A DNA stretch of 64,000 nt, from the NCBI RefSeq assembly GCF_900115075.1, contig NZ_FOVG01000001.1, forward strand, positions 310,001 to 374,000, in the 5' to 3' direction. The position numbers were made by a program, and so were the translations under genes. The stretch is from Candidatus Pantoea varia (GTDB lineage Bacteria > Pseudomonadota > Gammaproteobacteria > Enterobacterales > Enterobacteriaceae). Positions 1 to 7,855 of this stretch are shown in pieces. Under the pieces are notes generated by a model. It ran no database searches. It was given only the letters and a program-made list of their open reading frames with translations, and had not been told where the DNA came from. The number at the start of each line of letters is the position of its first letter. The first letter of the stretch is position 1.

Positions 1-701
1 GCGCTGTGCTGACTGAGCGTCTGGCGCACCTGCAGATACTGGGTCAACAGCGGGAAGTGGCGTGACGGGATCGGATCGCCGCTGGTCAGATTCACCAGCT
101 TCAGCGCCGCCGTCCACAGCTTACCGGTGGATTCGCCAGTCGCCGCGGCAAGACGGACCACCTGCTGATTCAGCGTATGGTGTTCGGCTGGCAGCAGCGT
201 GCGATCGCTGACGCGGATCTGCTGAGGCTGGGGAATCGTCATCTGCCCGTTCTGCAGCATTGTCAGCACCTGATGCAGCTGATCCTGGCTCAGCGCGCTC
301 AGGACTGTCTGACCAAACTGCTGACGGATAAAATCGCTGACAGCCTGACGGTTATTGCCTTTCGGCAGCAGCTCGGTGAGCTGGGTCATCAGCTGACGCG
401 TAGCATGCCCATTCTGTGTCTGTGTGAGGCGGTTATTCAGATACTGTTCCGCTGCCGGAAAATGGCGCGACTGCAACTCCGCTTCACTCTTTACGCCCAC
501 TTCATGGCGGACGCCCGCCCACAGCTCAGGTGCTTTAAGATTGCTGAGCGATGAGATGCGCACGATCAGGCGTTCTAACGTCGTGCGCTGCGCAGGGGAA
601 AGCGGCTGTTCACCGGCCACTGAACCGTGACGCGTGACGCCGGTTTGCGGATTGACAGATGAACGATCGACCGGCGCACCGGGGCCGCTGAGTGGTTGCA
701 T
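1..701 (-). CDS. flk: Flk, flagella-associated regulator, N-terminal part (cut by window edge)
   Basis: The frame is open from the ATG at 701 to the left edge, giving about 233 residues. The start is supported by an AAGGAA Shine-Dalgarno sequence about 8 bases upstream. The N-terminus (MQPLSGPGAPV) and the following Q/L/T-rich helical sequence resemble enterobacterial Flk, a membrane-anchored protein of about 330 residues that in Salmonella affects the export specificity switch of the flagellar hook secretion system. The C-terminal transmembrane anchor expected for the family would lie outside the window. In E. coli flk sits next to pdxB; here a transporter/regulator pair separates them. The family call comes from partial sequence similarity and synteny. 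Confidence 0.82.
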   Translation of the reverse strand, partial: MQPLSGPGAPVDRSSVNPQTGVTRHGSVAGEQPLSPAQRTTLERLIVRISSLSNLKAPELWAGVRHEVGVKSEAELQSRHFPAAEQYLNNRLTQTQNGHATRQLMTQLTELLPKGNNRQAVSDFIRQQFGQTVLSALSQDQLHQVLTMLQNGQMTIPQPQQIRVSDRTLLPAEHHTLNQQVVRLAAATGESTGKLWTAALKLVNLTSGDPIPSRHFPLLTQYLQVRQTLSQHS

Positions 702-763
702 GGCGGATTCCTTGGGAAAACAGAACAGCGTGGGGTGCGCCGGAAAATGAATAGGCCATGATA

Positions 764-793
764 GCAAAAGCCCCCGGGAAATCCCACGGGGGC
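764..793 (-). terminator. Rho-independent terminator upstream of flk
   Basis: On the minus strand a 7-bp GC stem (GCCCCCG paired with CGGGGGC, loop about 10 bases) is followed by TTTT. It lies between the end of the EamA gene and the start of flk, so it would end EamA transcription before flk. Confidence 0.6.
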
Positions 794-882
794 GCACGCG
801 TTTCGGCAGGAGATTTACGCTTCAGTGGCTAACGCCGCCCGCCCTTCTTCACTGCCCCTCCGCAACAGCATGATCATTTTCT

Positions 883-908
883 ACTGCCACTGCCACTGCC
901 ACTGCCAC
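883..908. repeat. Hexanucleotide tandem repeat (ACTGCC)x4
   Basis: Four perfect head-to-tail copies of ACTGCC plus a partial fifth copy (AC) lie 20 bases beyond the stop codon of the EamA gene. Such short perfect arrays can change copy number by replication slippage. The array is outside the called genes; on the minus strand it would read Val-Ala repeats in one frame, but no gene is evident there. Confidence 0.85.
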
Positions 909-927
909 AATCCACGGGGACCGCTGT

Positions 928-1827
928 TCAGGGCTGTGATTGGCTGACCGCTTTACGCCGGGTTAAAGGCGTCCGTAGCCGCTGCGCCAGAATAACCCCG
1001 AACAGTGTCAGACCGCCGCCAATCCAGTGGTAACTGTGTAGTTGCTCATGCAGGAAAATCACCGCGATCACCGCGGTAAATACCGGGATCAGATTCATAA
1101 AGATACTGGTGGTGCTGGCACCCAGACGCTGCACACCGTGGATCCACAGGAACGGCGCGATGATCGAAGCAAACAGACCGGCAAAGGCCACCAGCGGCAG
1201 GTTGTGCCGGTTAAGCGCCACCTCGGGGGCCAGCAGAAAACCAGGCAACAGCAGCACGACACCGAATAAAATCTGCACATACAGGCTTTGCCAGATCGGC
1301 AGCGGCAGTGCCCAGCGCCGTGTCAGCACGCCATACAGCGCATAGGCGGCGGAGGCGGCCAGCATCAGCAGTTCACCTTTGCCCAGGCCATGATTCAGCA
1401 GTTGCATCACGTTGCCCTCACTGACCAGCCACACCAGACCGGTAAAGGAGATGATGCTGCCGAGCAGGATGCCGAGCGTCGGCGCAATCCGCAGGATCAC
1501 CACGCTCAGCAGCACGGTAAGCAGCGGGATCAGGGCACCGATAATGCCCATAAAGAGTGCGCTGACACTTTGTGCTGCGTAGTAGGCGAGACTCTGATAG
1601 AGCACCATGCCGAGCAGGCCAAGGATCGCCAGCCGCCAGAGGTGCGGTTTAATAACCTGACGCGCGCGCCACACGCCGGGCAGCACAAAGGGGGTCAGCA
1701 CCAGCAGCGCCAGCAGCCAGCGATAGAACGAGATCGCAGCCGGATCGATCGCACCCGCCGAGAGTTTGCTGACAATTGAGTTGATCGACCAGATTATTAC
1801 CGCAAAGAGCGGGTACAGGAAAAACAT
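928..1827 (-). CDS. EamA/DMT-superfamily transporter
   Basis: This 299-residue integral membrane protein has about ten hydrophobic segments arranged as two EamA repeats of five, typical of the drug/metabolite transporter superfamily of about 300 residues. I chose the ATG at 1827 (MFFLYPLFAVIIW) because GGAGAG lies 6 bases upstream and the sequence goes straight into the first membrane helix. A longer frame up to 1902 would run through the divergent control region. It is transcribed away from an AraC-family gene 97 bases upstream, a typical regulator/exporter pairing similar in style to nimT/nimR. The substrate cannot be read from the sequence; metabolite or drug export is inference. The pair is absent between flk and pdxB in E. 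coli K-12, suggesting accessory content. Confidence 0.85.
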   Translation of the reverse strand: MFFLYPLFAVIIWSINSIVSKLSAGAIDPAAISFYRWLLALLVLTPFVLPGVWRARQVIKPHLWRLAILGLLGMVLYQSLAYYAAQSVSALFMGIIGALIPLLTVLLSVVILRIAPTLGILLGSIISFTGLVWLVSEGNVMQLLNHGLGKGELLMLAASAAYALYGVLTRRWALPLPIWQSLYVQILFGVVLLLPGFLLAPEVALNRHNLPLVAFAGLFASIIAPFLWIHGVQRLGASTTSIFMNLIPVFTAVIAVIFLHEQLHSYHWIGGGLTLFGVILAQRLRTPLTRRKAVSQSQP

Positions 1828-1866
1828 GCTGACTCTCCACACGCCATAATGAGGCGCAGTGTACGC

Positions 1867-1902
1867 TTGTCCGGATTTATTCAGATAGTTAATATCGGAC
1901 AA
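1867..1902. promoter_or_regulatory. Dyad operator candidate in the divergent EamA/AraC control region
   Basis: The 97-bp gap between the two divergent starts contains TTGTCCG at 1867-1873 and its exact inverted partner CGGACAA at 1896-1902, about 22 bases apart. A further GGACA follows at 1918-1922. It is a plausible binding site for the adjacent AraC-family protein, controlling both genes. This is inferred from position and symmetry. Confidence 0.5.
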
Positions 1903-1924
1903 AATTAATGGTGGAGCGGACAGA

Positions 1925-2704
1925 ATGACCCTGAAAGTGATCTACCAGCCGCCCCTTGATGCGCCGCAACTGCACTACTTTATGCGTTACGAGCAGGCCA
2001 ATGCCCGTACCGAATATCTGCCGCATGCGCATGCCTGGGGCCAGCTGATTATGGTCAAAAGCCACGTACTGGAGATGCAGGTCGGGGGCGAGCGATTGCT
2101 GACACCGGCAGATATTCCGGTCTGGATCCCGCCAGGTCAGCTTCACAGCAGCTATAACCATCGTCAGGCGCAGTTCCGGACCTTTAATCTGGCGGCCTCG
2201 CTATGTGACGACTTACCCCGGCGCGCCTGCCTGCTGCTGGTCGATCCGATTGCTCACGCCATCATGGATGAGTTTGCTGAGCAGCAGCTTGAGCAACCCG
2301 AAACGGATGCGCAGTGGCGGCTGTGCGAGGTGCTGCGCGATCGCCTGCAGCAGGCGCAGGTGCAGGAAAGTTATCTGCCCAACTCGGAGGATAAATTTCT
2401 CGCGCCAGTGTTACATGCCCTGGAGGCGAATCCGGGCGATAACACTACGCTGGCGGGCTGGGCCGCGCGGGTCTTTACCACCGAACGGACGCTGGCGCGG
2501 CGCTGCCAGCAGCAGCTTCATATGACCTTTGGCGAGTGGCGGCAGCGGCTGCGGTTTCTGCGCGCCATTGTGCTGCTGGAACAGGGAGAAAGCGTGCAGA
2601 GTATCGCCCATGAGCTGGGATACAGTTCCGCCTCGGCGCTGATAGTGATGTTCCAGCAACAGGCAGGAACCACGCCCGATCGCTACCGTGCACGGTTAGG
2701 CTAA
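1925..2704 (+). CDS. AraC-family transcriptional regulator with cupin-type sensor domain
   Basis: The 259-residue protein has an N-terminal cupin-like AraC_binding domain (residues about 15-80, with the metal-site-like HAHAWGQ and a WIPPGQLHS strand) and a C-terminal AraC DNA-binding domain with two helix-turn-helix units (about 160-255, including LGYSSASALIVMFQQ and an arginine-rich end). This two-part layout matches the NimR-like subgroup that represses or activates a divergent exporter gene. The gene starts 97 bases from the EamA transporter on the opposite strand, so it most likely controls that transporter and itself. The inducer is unknown. The next gene, pdxB, starts 55 bases downstream on the same strand. 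Confidence 0.88.
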   Translation: MTLKVIYQPPLDAPQLHYFMRYEQANARTEYLPHAHAWGQLIMVKSHVLEMQVGGERLLTPADIPVWIPPGQLHSSYNHRQAQFRTFNLAASLCDDLPRRACLLLVDPIAHAIMDEFAEQQLEQPETDAQWRLCEVLRDRLQQAQVQESYLPNSEDKFLAPVLHALEANPGDNTTLAGWAARVFTTERTLARRCQQQLHMTFGEWRQRLRFLRAIVLLEQGESVQSIAHELGYSSASALIVMFQQQAGTTPDRYRARLG

Positions 2705-2759
2705 CGCGTCGCTTTGTGCCAGAATAATTGCCTGATAGGTAACTGACAGGAAAGCCGTA

Positions 2760-3893
2760 GTGAAAATTCTGGTCGATGAAAATATGCCTTATGCCCGTGA
2801 GCTCTTCAGCCGTACCGGCGACGTGGTCGCGGTGCCGGGGCGTCCGCTGCCGGTGGCTGAACTGGCCGATGCCGATGGCCTGATGGTGCGTTCAGTCACC
2901 CAGGTGAATGAGGCCCTGCTGGCAGGAAAGCCAGTGAAATTTGTTGGAACCGCCACGGCGGGCACCGATCATATCGACGAGAACTGGCTGCAACAGGCGG
3001 GCATTGCGTTCTCTGCCGCACCGGGCTGTAACGCCATTGCGGTGGTGGAATATGTTTTCTCTGCGCTGCTGTTGCTGGCGGAACGCGATGGTTTTGAGCT
3101 GCGTGACCGCACTGTCGGCATCGTCGGCGTTGGTAACGTCGGCGGGCGACTGCAAAAGCGGCTGGAGGCCTGGGGCATTAAAACCCTGCTGTGCGATCCG
3201 CCGCGCGCCGATCGCGGTGACGAGGGGGATTTCCTGTCGCTGGACGCCGTGGCCCAGCAGGCTGATATTCTGACGTTCCATACCCCGCTGTTTAAAGATG
3301 GCCCCTATAAAAGCTGGCATCTGGCGGATGCGTCGCTGCTGATGGCGCTGAAGCCCAACACCATTCTGATTAACGCCTGTCGCGGCCCGGTGGTGGACAA
3401 CAGCGCGCTGCTTGAAGTGCTGAAAATGCGCCACGATCTCAGCGTCGTGCTGGATGTCTGGGAGCCTGAGCCGGATCTCTCGCTGGCGCTGCTGGATAAA
3501 GTCGACATCGCCACGCCGCACATCGCGGGCTACACCCTGGAAGGTAAAGCACGCGGCACCACTCAGGTATTTGAAGCCTGGTGCGACTTTATTGGTCAGC
3601 CGCAGCAGGTGCCGCTCAACACCTTACTGCCGGAGCCGGAATTCAGTGAAATCACCCTGAATGGCCCGCTGGATCAGCCAACGCTGAAACGCCTGGCGCA
3701 TCTGGTGTATGATGTGCGCCGCGATGATGCCCCCCTGCGTAAAGTGGCGGCGAAACCCGGCGAATTTGATCGCCTGCGTAAGCAGTATCTGGAGCGCCGC
3801 GAATGGTCGTCGCTGCAGGTGAACTGTGATGACGCCACAACGGCTGAGATGCTGAACCAGCTGGGCTTTAACGCAACAACCTCCCCGAAATAA
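2760..3893 (+). CDS. pdxB: Erythronate-4-phosphate dehydrogenase
   Basis: This is the second enzyme of the DXP-dependent pyridoxal phosphate pathway, oxidising 4-phosphoerythronate to 2-oxo-3-hydroxy-4-phosphobutanoate in the cytoplasm. The 377 residues match the usual length. The Rossmann dinucleotide motif [10 protein letters not shown] lies near residue 120, the D-2-hydroxyacid dehydrogenase signature with [10 protein letters not shown] near residue 205, and the catalytic histidine in TPHIAG near residue 255. The C-terminal dimerisation domain is intact. The start is GTG at 2760, with AGGAAAG 5-12 bases upstream; the protein begins [12 protein letters not shown] as in E. coli. A hairpin terminator at 4143 and an ERIC repeat separate it from usg. 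Confidence 0.96.
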   Translation: MKILVDENMPYARELFSRTGDVVAVPGRPLPVAELADADGLMVRSVTQVNEALLAGKPVKFVGTATAGTDHIDENWLQQAGIAFSAAPGCNAIAVVEYVFSALLLLAERDGFELRDRTVGIVGVGNVGGRLQKRLEAWGIKTLLCDPPRADRGDEGDFLSLDAVAQQADILTFHTPLFKDGPYKSWHLADASLLMALKPNTILINACRGPVVDNSALLEVLKMRHDLSVVLDVWEPEPDLSLALLDKVDIATPHIAGYTLEGKARGTTQVFEAWCDFIGQPQQVPLNTLLPEPEFSEITLNGPLDQPTLKRLAHLVYDVRRDDAPLRKVAAKPGEFDRLRKQYLERREWSSLQVNCDDATTAEMLNQLGFNATTSPK

Positions 3894-4002
3894 CGGGCGC
3901 TGCAGGTCAGTCGTCCCGGCGCGGTTTGCCGCACTGAATCAGTCAGTGAACGGAAGGCACGCGCTGCTGGCATGTCTGCATGACGGCGGGTTCTGGGGGG
4001 AT

Positions 4003-4128
4003 ATACCCAATGGATTTCGGGTTGCATTGAGGCGGCAAGAGAACGCATCCCGATGAGCTTACTCAGGTAAGGGATTCGGGTGAGTGAACGCAGCCAACAA
4101 AGATGCAACGTGAAAGACGACGGGGATA
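4003..4128. repeat. ERIC (enterobacterial repetitive intergenic consensus / IRU) element
   Basis: This 126-bp imperfect palindrome has the conserved ERIC core: ATCCC, GAGCTTAC, GTAAG and GGGTGAG, followed by GAACGCAGCCAAC. Its ends are imperfect inverted repeats (tataccc at the left, ggggata at the right; GTTGCAT paired with ATGCAAC further in). The length equals the classical full ERIC. It lies between pdxB and usg, upstream of the pdxB terminator, so it is probably transcribed in the pdxB mRNA tail. Confidence 0.85.
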
Positions 4129-4142
4129 AATCTGAATCCCTG

Positions 4143-4171
4143 GGCGGTGAATATCACCGCCTTCTGTTTTT
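4143..4171 (+). terminator. Rho-independent terminator after pdxB
   Basis: A perfect 8-bp stem (GGCGGTGA / TCACCGCC, 3-base loop) is followed by TTCTGTTTTT. It lies only 26 bases before the usg start codon, so usg needs either read-through or a promoter at or before this hairpin. Confidence 0.8.
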
Positions 4172-4196
4172 ATGTCATTGTCTGGAGTAAACCAAC

Positions 4197-5204
4197 ATGT
4201 CTGACGGCTGGAATATTGCGCTACTTGGCGCGACAGGCGCAGTAGGGAACGCTGTACTGGAACTGCTGGCGGAACGCCAGTTCCCGGTTGGTGAATTATA
4301 TTTGCTGGCCAGCGAAAACAGCGCGGGTGAAATTAAGCGTTATGAGGGCCGCTCAGTGCGGGTCGAAAACGCAGAGACGTTCGACTGGTCACAGGCGCAG
4401 CTGGCCTTTTTCGTGGCGGGACGTGAGGCTTCGGCGCGCTTTGCCGATGAAGCGGCCAACGCCGGTTGTCTGGTGATCGACAGCAGCGAGCTGTTTGCGC
4501 TGGAACCTGATGTGCCGCTGGTCGTGCCGGATGTGAATCCGCAGGTGCTGGCTGATTATCGTAATCGCAACATCATCAGCGTGGCAGATAATCTGGTGAG
4601 CCAGCTGCTGACCGCGATTAAACCGCTGGTAGATGCAGCCGGACTGAGCCGTTTACATGTGACTAACCTGATCTCGGTCTCCAGCTACGGCAAAGTGGCG
4701 GTAGATGCACTGGCCGGGGAAAGTGCCCGTCTGCTGAATGGTATCCCGGCCGATGAATATCACTTTGGTCGTCAGCTGGCGTTTAACCTGATGCCCCAAC
4801 AGGCTGATGCAGAAGGCAGCGTGGAAAGCGAACGCCGTCTGATTGATCAGGTGCGTAAGGTATTGCAGGACGAAGGCTTACCGATTGCGGTCAGCAGCGT
4901 ACAGGCGCCGGTGTTCTACGGAAATGCGCAGATTGTGCATATCGAAAACCTGCGCCCGCTCTCTGCAGAAGAAGCACGTGCCGAGCTGGCGCTGGCGTCA
5001 GATATTCGTCTGAGCGAAGAGGATGAAGTGCCGACGCCGGTTACGGATGCCTCAGGCAACGGCGAACTGAGCATCGGTGCGGTACGCAACGACTACGGTA
5101 TTCCGGAGTTGCTGCAGTTCTGGTCAGTGGCGGACAACATTCGTTTTGGCGGCGCGCTGATGGCGGTGAAAACCGCTGAGAAACTGGTTCAGGAGTATCT
5201 GTAA
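4197..5204 (+). CDS. usg: Usg, aspartate-semialdehyde dehydrogenase-like protein
   Basis: This 335-residue protein has the aspartate-semialdehyde dehydrogenase fold: an N-terminal NAD(P)-binding glycine-rich motif ([16 protein letters not shown], residues 9-24) and the C-terminal dimerisation/catalytic domain ending [17 protein letters not shown]. The active-site cysteine of true Asd enzymes, found in an N-C-[ST] motif, is replaced here by NLVSQL after the strand IISVAD, so dehydrogenase activity is unlikely. Its function remains unknown in E. coli too. It is followed two bases later by truA and then dedA on the same strand, the E. coli order, consistent with one transcript. Confidence 0.93.
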   Translation: MSDGWNIALLGATGAVGNAVLELLAERQFPVGELYLLASENSAGEIKRYEGRSVRVENAETFDWSQAQLAFFVAGREASARFADEAANAGCLVIDSSELFALEPDVPLVVPDVNPQVLADYRNRNIISVADNLVSQLLTAIKPLVDAAGLSRLHVTNLISVSSYGKVAVDALAGESARLLNGIPADEYHFGRQLAFNLMPQQADAEGSVESERRLIDQVRKVLQDEGLPIAVSSVQAPVFYGNAQIVHIENLRPLSAEEARAELALASDIRLSEEDEVPTPVTDASGNGELSIGAVRNDYGIPELLQFWSVADNIRFGGALMAVKTAEKLVQEYL

Positions 5205-5206
5205 CC

Positions 5207-6010
5207 ATGTCCGATGGTCAGACGCAAAAACTGGCGCTCGGCATCGAGTATGACGGCAGCCGTTACTACGGCTGGCAGCGTCAGAACGACGTCCGCAGCG
5301 TGCAGGAGAAGGTAGAGCGCGCGCTGTCGAAAGTCGCCGATCACCCGGTCAGCATCTTTTGTGCCGGCCGTACCGATGCGGGCGTTCACGGGACGGGGCA
5401 GGTGGTCCATTTCGAGACCACCTCGCAGCGGCCTGATGGGGCCTGGACGCTGGGCGTCAACGCCAATCTGCCGCCGGATATTGCGGTGCGCTGGGTGAAA
5501 GCGGTGCCGGATGAATTTCATGCCCGCTTCAGCGCCACGGCCCGACGCTATCGCTACCTGATCTACAATCAGCGTCTGCGTCCGGCGGTGCTGGCGCAGG
5601 GCGTCACGCACTTCTACCATCCTCTGGATGCGGAGAAGATGCAGCGCGCCGGACAATGTTTGTTAGGCGAGAATGATTTCACCTCATTCCGCGCGGTGCA
5701 GTGCCAGTCACGTACACCGTGGCGCAACGTGATTCACCTCAACGTGACGCGTCAGGGCTCTTACGTGATTGTGGATATCAAGGCCAACGCCTTTGTGCAT
5801 CATATGGTGCGCAATATCGTGGGCAGCCTGATGGAGATAGGCTGCGGCAATAAGCCGGAGTCATGGATGGCAACGCTGCTGGCGGCGAAGGATCGGACAT
5901 TAGCCGCAGCCACAGCCCGGGCAGAGGGGTTGTATCTGGTGGCGGTGGATTACCCATCCCACTTTGCGTTACCACAGCCGTCGATGGGACCGTTGTTCCT
6001 CGCGGATTAA
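5207..6010 (+). CDS. truA: tRNA pseudouridine(38-40) synthase
   Basis: TruA converts uridines 38, 39 and 40 in the anticodon arm of many tRNAs to pseudouridine. The 267-residue protein has the expected [14 protein letters not shown] motif near its N-terminus and the catalytic aspartate in [11 protein letters not shown] (about residue 60). The conserved C-terminal part with HHMVRNIVG is also present. It starts 2 bases after the usg stop codon, implying translational coupling. The frame and start are unambiguous because a shorter or longer start would break the first beta strand. DedA follows 29 bases downstream. Confidence 0.96.
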   Translation: MSDGQTQKLALGIEYDGSRYYGWQRQNDVRSVQEKVERALSKVADHPVSIFCAGRTDAGVHGTGQVVHFETTSQRPDGAWTLGVNANLPPDIAVRWVKAVPDEFHARFSATARRYRYLIYNQRLRPAVLAQGVTHFYHPLDAEKMQRAGQCLLGENDFTSFRAVQCQSRTPWRNVIHLNVTRQGSYVIVDIKANAFVHHMVRNIVGSLMEIGCGNKPESWMATLLAAKDRTLAAATARAEGLYLVAVDYPSHFALPQPSMGPLFLAD

Positions 6011-6039
6011 TTCACTTTCAGGACTTAAAAGGGCGCGCT

Positions 6040-6702
6040 ATGGAGTTTCTCCATTTTCTGGTCGATTTTATTCTGCACATCGATGTGCATCTGGCCGAAC
6101 TGGTTGCACAGTACGGTATCTGGATTTACGCTATTTTGTTCCTGATTTTGTTCTGTGAAACCGGACTGGTGGTGACGCCATTCCTGCCGGGTGATTCGCT
6201 GCTGTTTGTGGCAGGCGCGCTGGCCGCGCTGCCGGGTAACGATCTCAATGTGCACATTATGGCGGCATTGTTAGTGGTAGCGGCGGTTCTGGGCGATGCA
6301 GTGAACTACACCATTGGCCGCTTGTTTGGCGAACGGTTGTTCAGTAACCCGAACTCGAAGATTTTCCGTCGCAGCCATCTGGATAAAACCCATGCGTTTT
6401 ATGCCCGTCACGGCGGAAAAACCATTATTCTGGCGCGCTTTGTGCCGATCGTCCGTACGTTCGCGCCGTTTGTGGCCGGTATGGGCCATATGTCCTATCG
6501 CCACTTTGCGCTGTTCAACGTGACGGGTGCGCTGTTGTGGGTTCTGCTGTTCTCCTATGCCGGCTACCTGTTTGGCGATCTGCCGGTGGTGCAGGAAAAC
6601 CTGAAGCTGCTGATTGTTGGCATTATCCTGGTCTCGATTCTGCCAGGTGTGATTGAAGTCTGGCGTCATCGCCGACAGGCTAAGCAGCAGAAGCTGCCGT
6701 AA
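6040..6702 (+). CDS. dedA: DedA-family membrane protein
   Basis: The 220-residue inner-membrane protein belongs to the DedA/VTT superfamily, members of which act as polyprenyl-phosphate or lipid flippases and support membrane potential and envelope homeostasis. The hallmark [17 protein letters not shown] motif near residue 40 and the conserved [21 protein letters not shown] segment near residue 130 (here [13 protein letters not shown]) carry the acidic and basic residues known to be required. About five hydrophobic segments are visible. I chose ATG 6040 ([12 protein letters not shown]), which aligns with E. coli DedA of 219 residues; the upstream open frame inside truA is not coding. Confidence 0.94.
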   Translation: MEFLHFLVDFILHIDVHLAELVAQYGIWIYAILFLILFCETGLVVTPFLPGDSLLFVAGALAALPGNDLNVHIMAALLVVAAVLGDAVNYTIGRLFGERLFSNPNSKIFRRSHLDKTHAFYARHGGKTIILARFVPIVRTFAPFVAGMGHMSYRHFALFNVTGALLWVLLFSYAGYLFGDLPVVQENLKLLIVGIILVSILPGVIEVWRHRRQAKQQKLP

Positions 6703-6730
6703 GACTTCGCTCAGGGGTAAGACCAGATTT

Positions 6731-6739
6731 TTATCCACA
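6731..6739 (+). promoter_or_regulatory. Perfect DnaA box upstream of accD
   Basis: TTATCCACA, the strongest (R1-type) DnaA binding sequence, lies 107 bases before the accD start. A single 9-mer can occur by chance, so function is inference. Confidence 0.4.
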
Positions 6740-6778
6740 GTCTGAACAGGTTGTGGTTTAATGAGCGACATTTACCGT

Positions 6779-6800
6779 CTGCTGAAGCGGTTTTCAGCAG
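6779..6800. other. Hairpin in the accD leader
   Basis: CTGCTGAA and TTCAGCAG form an 8-bp stem with a short loop, 46 bases before the accD start codon. No U-tract follows, so it is more likely an mRNA structure in the leader than a terminator. Confidence 0.4.
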
Positions 6801-6846
6801 TATCAAGACGACTGGACCAGGTCAGTTTTAAACAGAAAGGTCATCA

Positions 6847-7761
6847 ATGAGCTGGATTGAACGCATTCTTAATAAAAGCACCGGAACGCCTGTGCGCAAA
6901 GCCAGTATCCCTGAAGGGGTCTGGACCAAGTGTGACAGCTGTGGCCAGGTTCTCTACCGCGCCGAGCTGGAGCGTAACCTTGAGGTCTGCCCGAAGTGTG
7001 ACCATCACATGCGTATGCACGCCCGTGAGCGCCTCGGCAGTGTCATGGATCAGGGCACCATGGTTGAGCTGGGCAGTGAACTTGAACCTAAAGATCTGCT
7101 CAAGTTCCGTGACTCCAAAAAGTATAAAGACCGTCTGGTAGCGGCCCAGAAAGATACCGGCGAGAAAGATGCGCTGGTCGTCATGAAAGGTCATCTGCAC
7201 GGCATGCCGGTTGTTGCGGCCGCCTTTGAATTTGCCTTTATGGGCGGTTCAATGGGGTCTGTGGTCGGTGCGCGCTTTGTGCGTGCAGTTGAGCAGGCGT
7301 TAGAAGATAACTGCCCGCTGATCTGCTTCTCCGCCAGTGGTGGTGCCCGTATGCAGGAAGCGCTGCAGTCGCTGATGCAGATGGCGAAAACCAGTGCGGC
7401 TCTGGCCAAAATGCGCGAGCGCGGTCTTCCGTATATTTCCGTGCTGACTGACCCGACCATGGGTGGCGTTTCGGCCAGTTTTGCGATGCTGGGTGACCTC
7501 AACATTGCGGAACCTAAAGCGCTGATCGGCTTTGCCGGCCCCCGCGTGATTGAGCAGACCGTGCGTGAAAAACTGCCGCCGGGCTTCCAGCGCAGTGAGT
7601 TCCTGATTGAGAAGGGCGCGATTGATATGATCATTCGTCGTCCGGAAATGCGCTACAAACTGGCAAGCCTGCTGGCAAAAATGATGAACCTGCCGGCACC
7701 GCTGCATGACGGTGAACAGTCCGCTCCTGCGACGACTGAATCGGAAAGCAACGAGGCCTGA
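6847..7761 (+). CDS. accD: Acetyl-CoA carboxylase carboxyltransferase subunit beta
   Basis: AccD forms with AccA the carboxyltransferase that moves the carboxyl group from biotin to acetyl-CoA, giving malonyl-CoA for fatty acid synthesis. The 304-residue protein has the N-terminal zinc ribbon (CDSC near residue 27 and CPKC near residue 46), which also binds DNA and mRNA in E. coli. The crotonase-fold domain includes GGARMQEA and [10 protein letters not shown]. The tail after residue 285 is low in complexity, as in relatives. AAAGG lies 6 bases before the ATG. It has its own leader with a DnaA box and hairpin and is followed by another hairpin, then folC. Confidence 0.97.
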   Translation: MSWIERILNKSTGTPVRKASIPEGVWTKCDSCGQVLYRAELERNLEVCPKCDHHMRMHARERLGSVMDQGTMVELGSELEPKDLLKFRDSKKYKDRLVAAQKDTGEKDALVVMKGHLHGMPVVAAAFEFAFMGGSMGSVVGARFVRAVEQALEDNCPLICFSASGGARMQEALQSLMQMAKTSAALAKMRERGLPYISVLTDPTMGGVSASFAMLGDLNIAEPKALIGFAGPRVIEQTVREKLPPGFQRSEFLIEKGAIDMIIRRPEMRYKLASLLAKMMNLPAPLHDGEQSAPATTESESNEA

Positions 7762-7771
7762 CAGGAGATAG

Positions 7772-7794
7772 AGAGGCGCGCCCGCCGCGCCTCT
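7772..7794 (+). terminator. Stable hairpin after accD, possible attenuator
   Basis: A 9-bp stem (AGAGGCGCG / CGCGCCTCT, 5-base loop) begins 10 bases after the accD stop. There is no good U-tract, so it may stabilise the accD 3' end or only partly terminate before folC. Confidence 0.45.
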
Positions 7795-7855
7795 TACCAA
7801 TGCACCGTATACCGCAGCACCAGTCTGCCAGGTATAAATAAGCAAAACGGGACAT

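Noticed and set aside
2892..3521. 209-codon minus-strand frame inside pdxB
   Set aside because: Shadow of a high-GC coding region; glutamine/arginine-rich and without start signals.
5863..6039. N-terminal extension of dedA
   Set aside because: It overlaps the end of truA in another frame and has no family resemblance.
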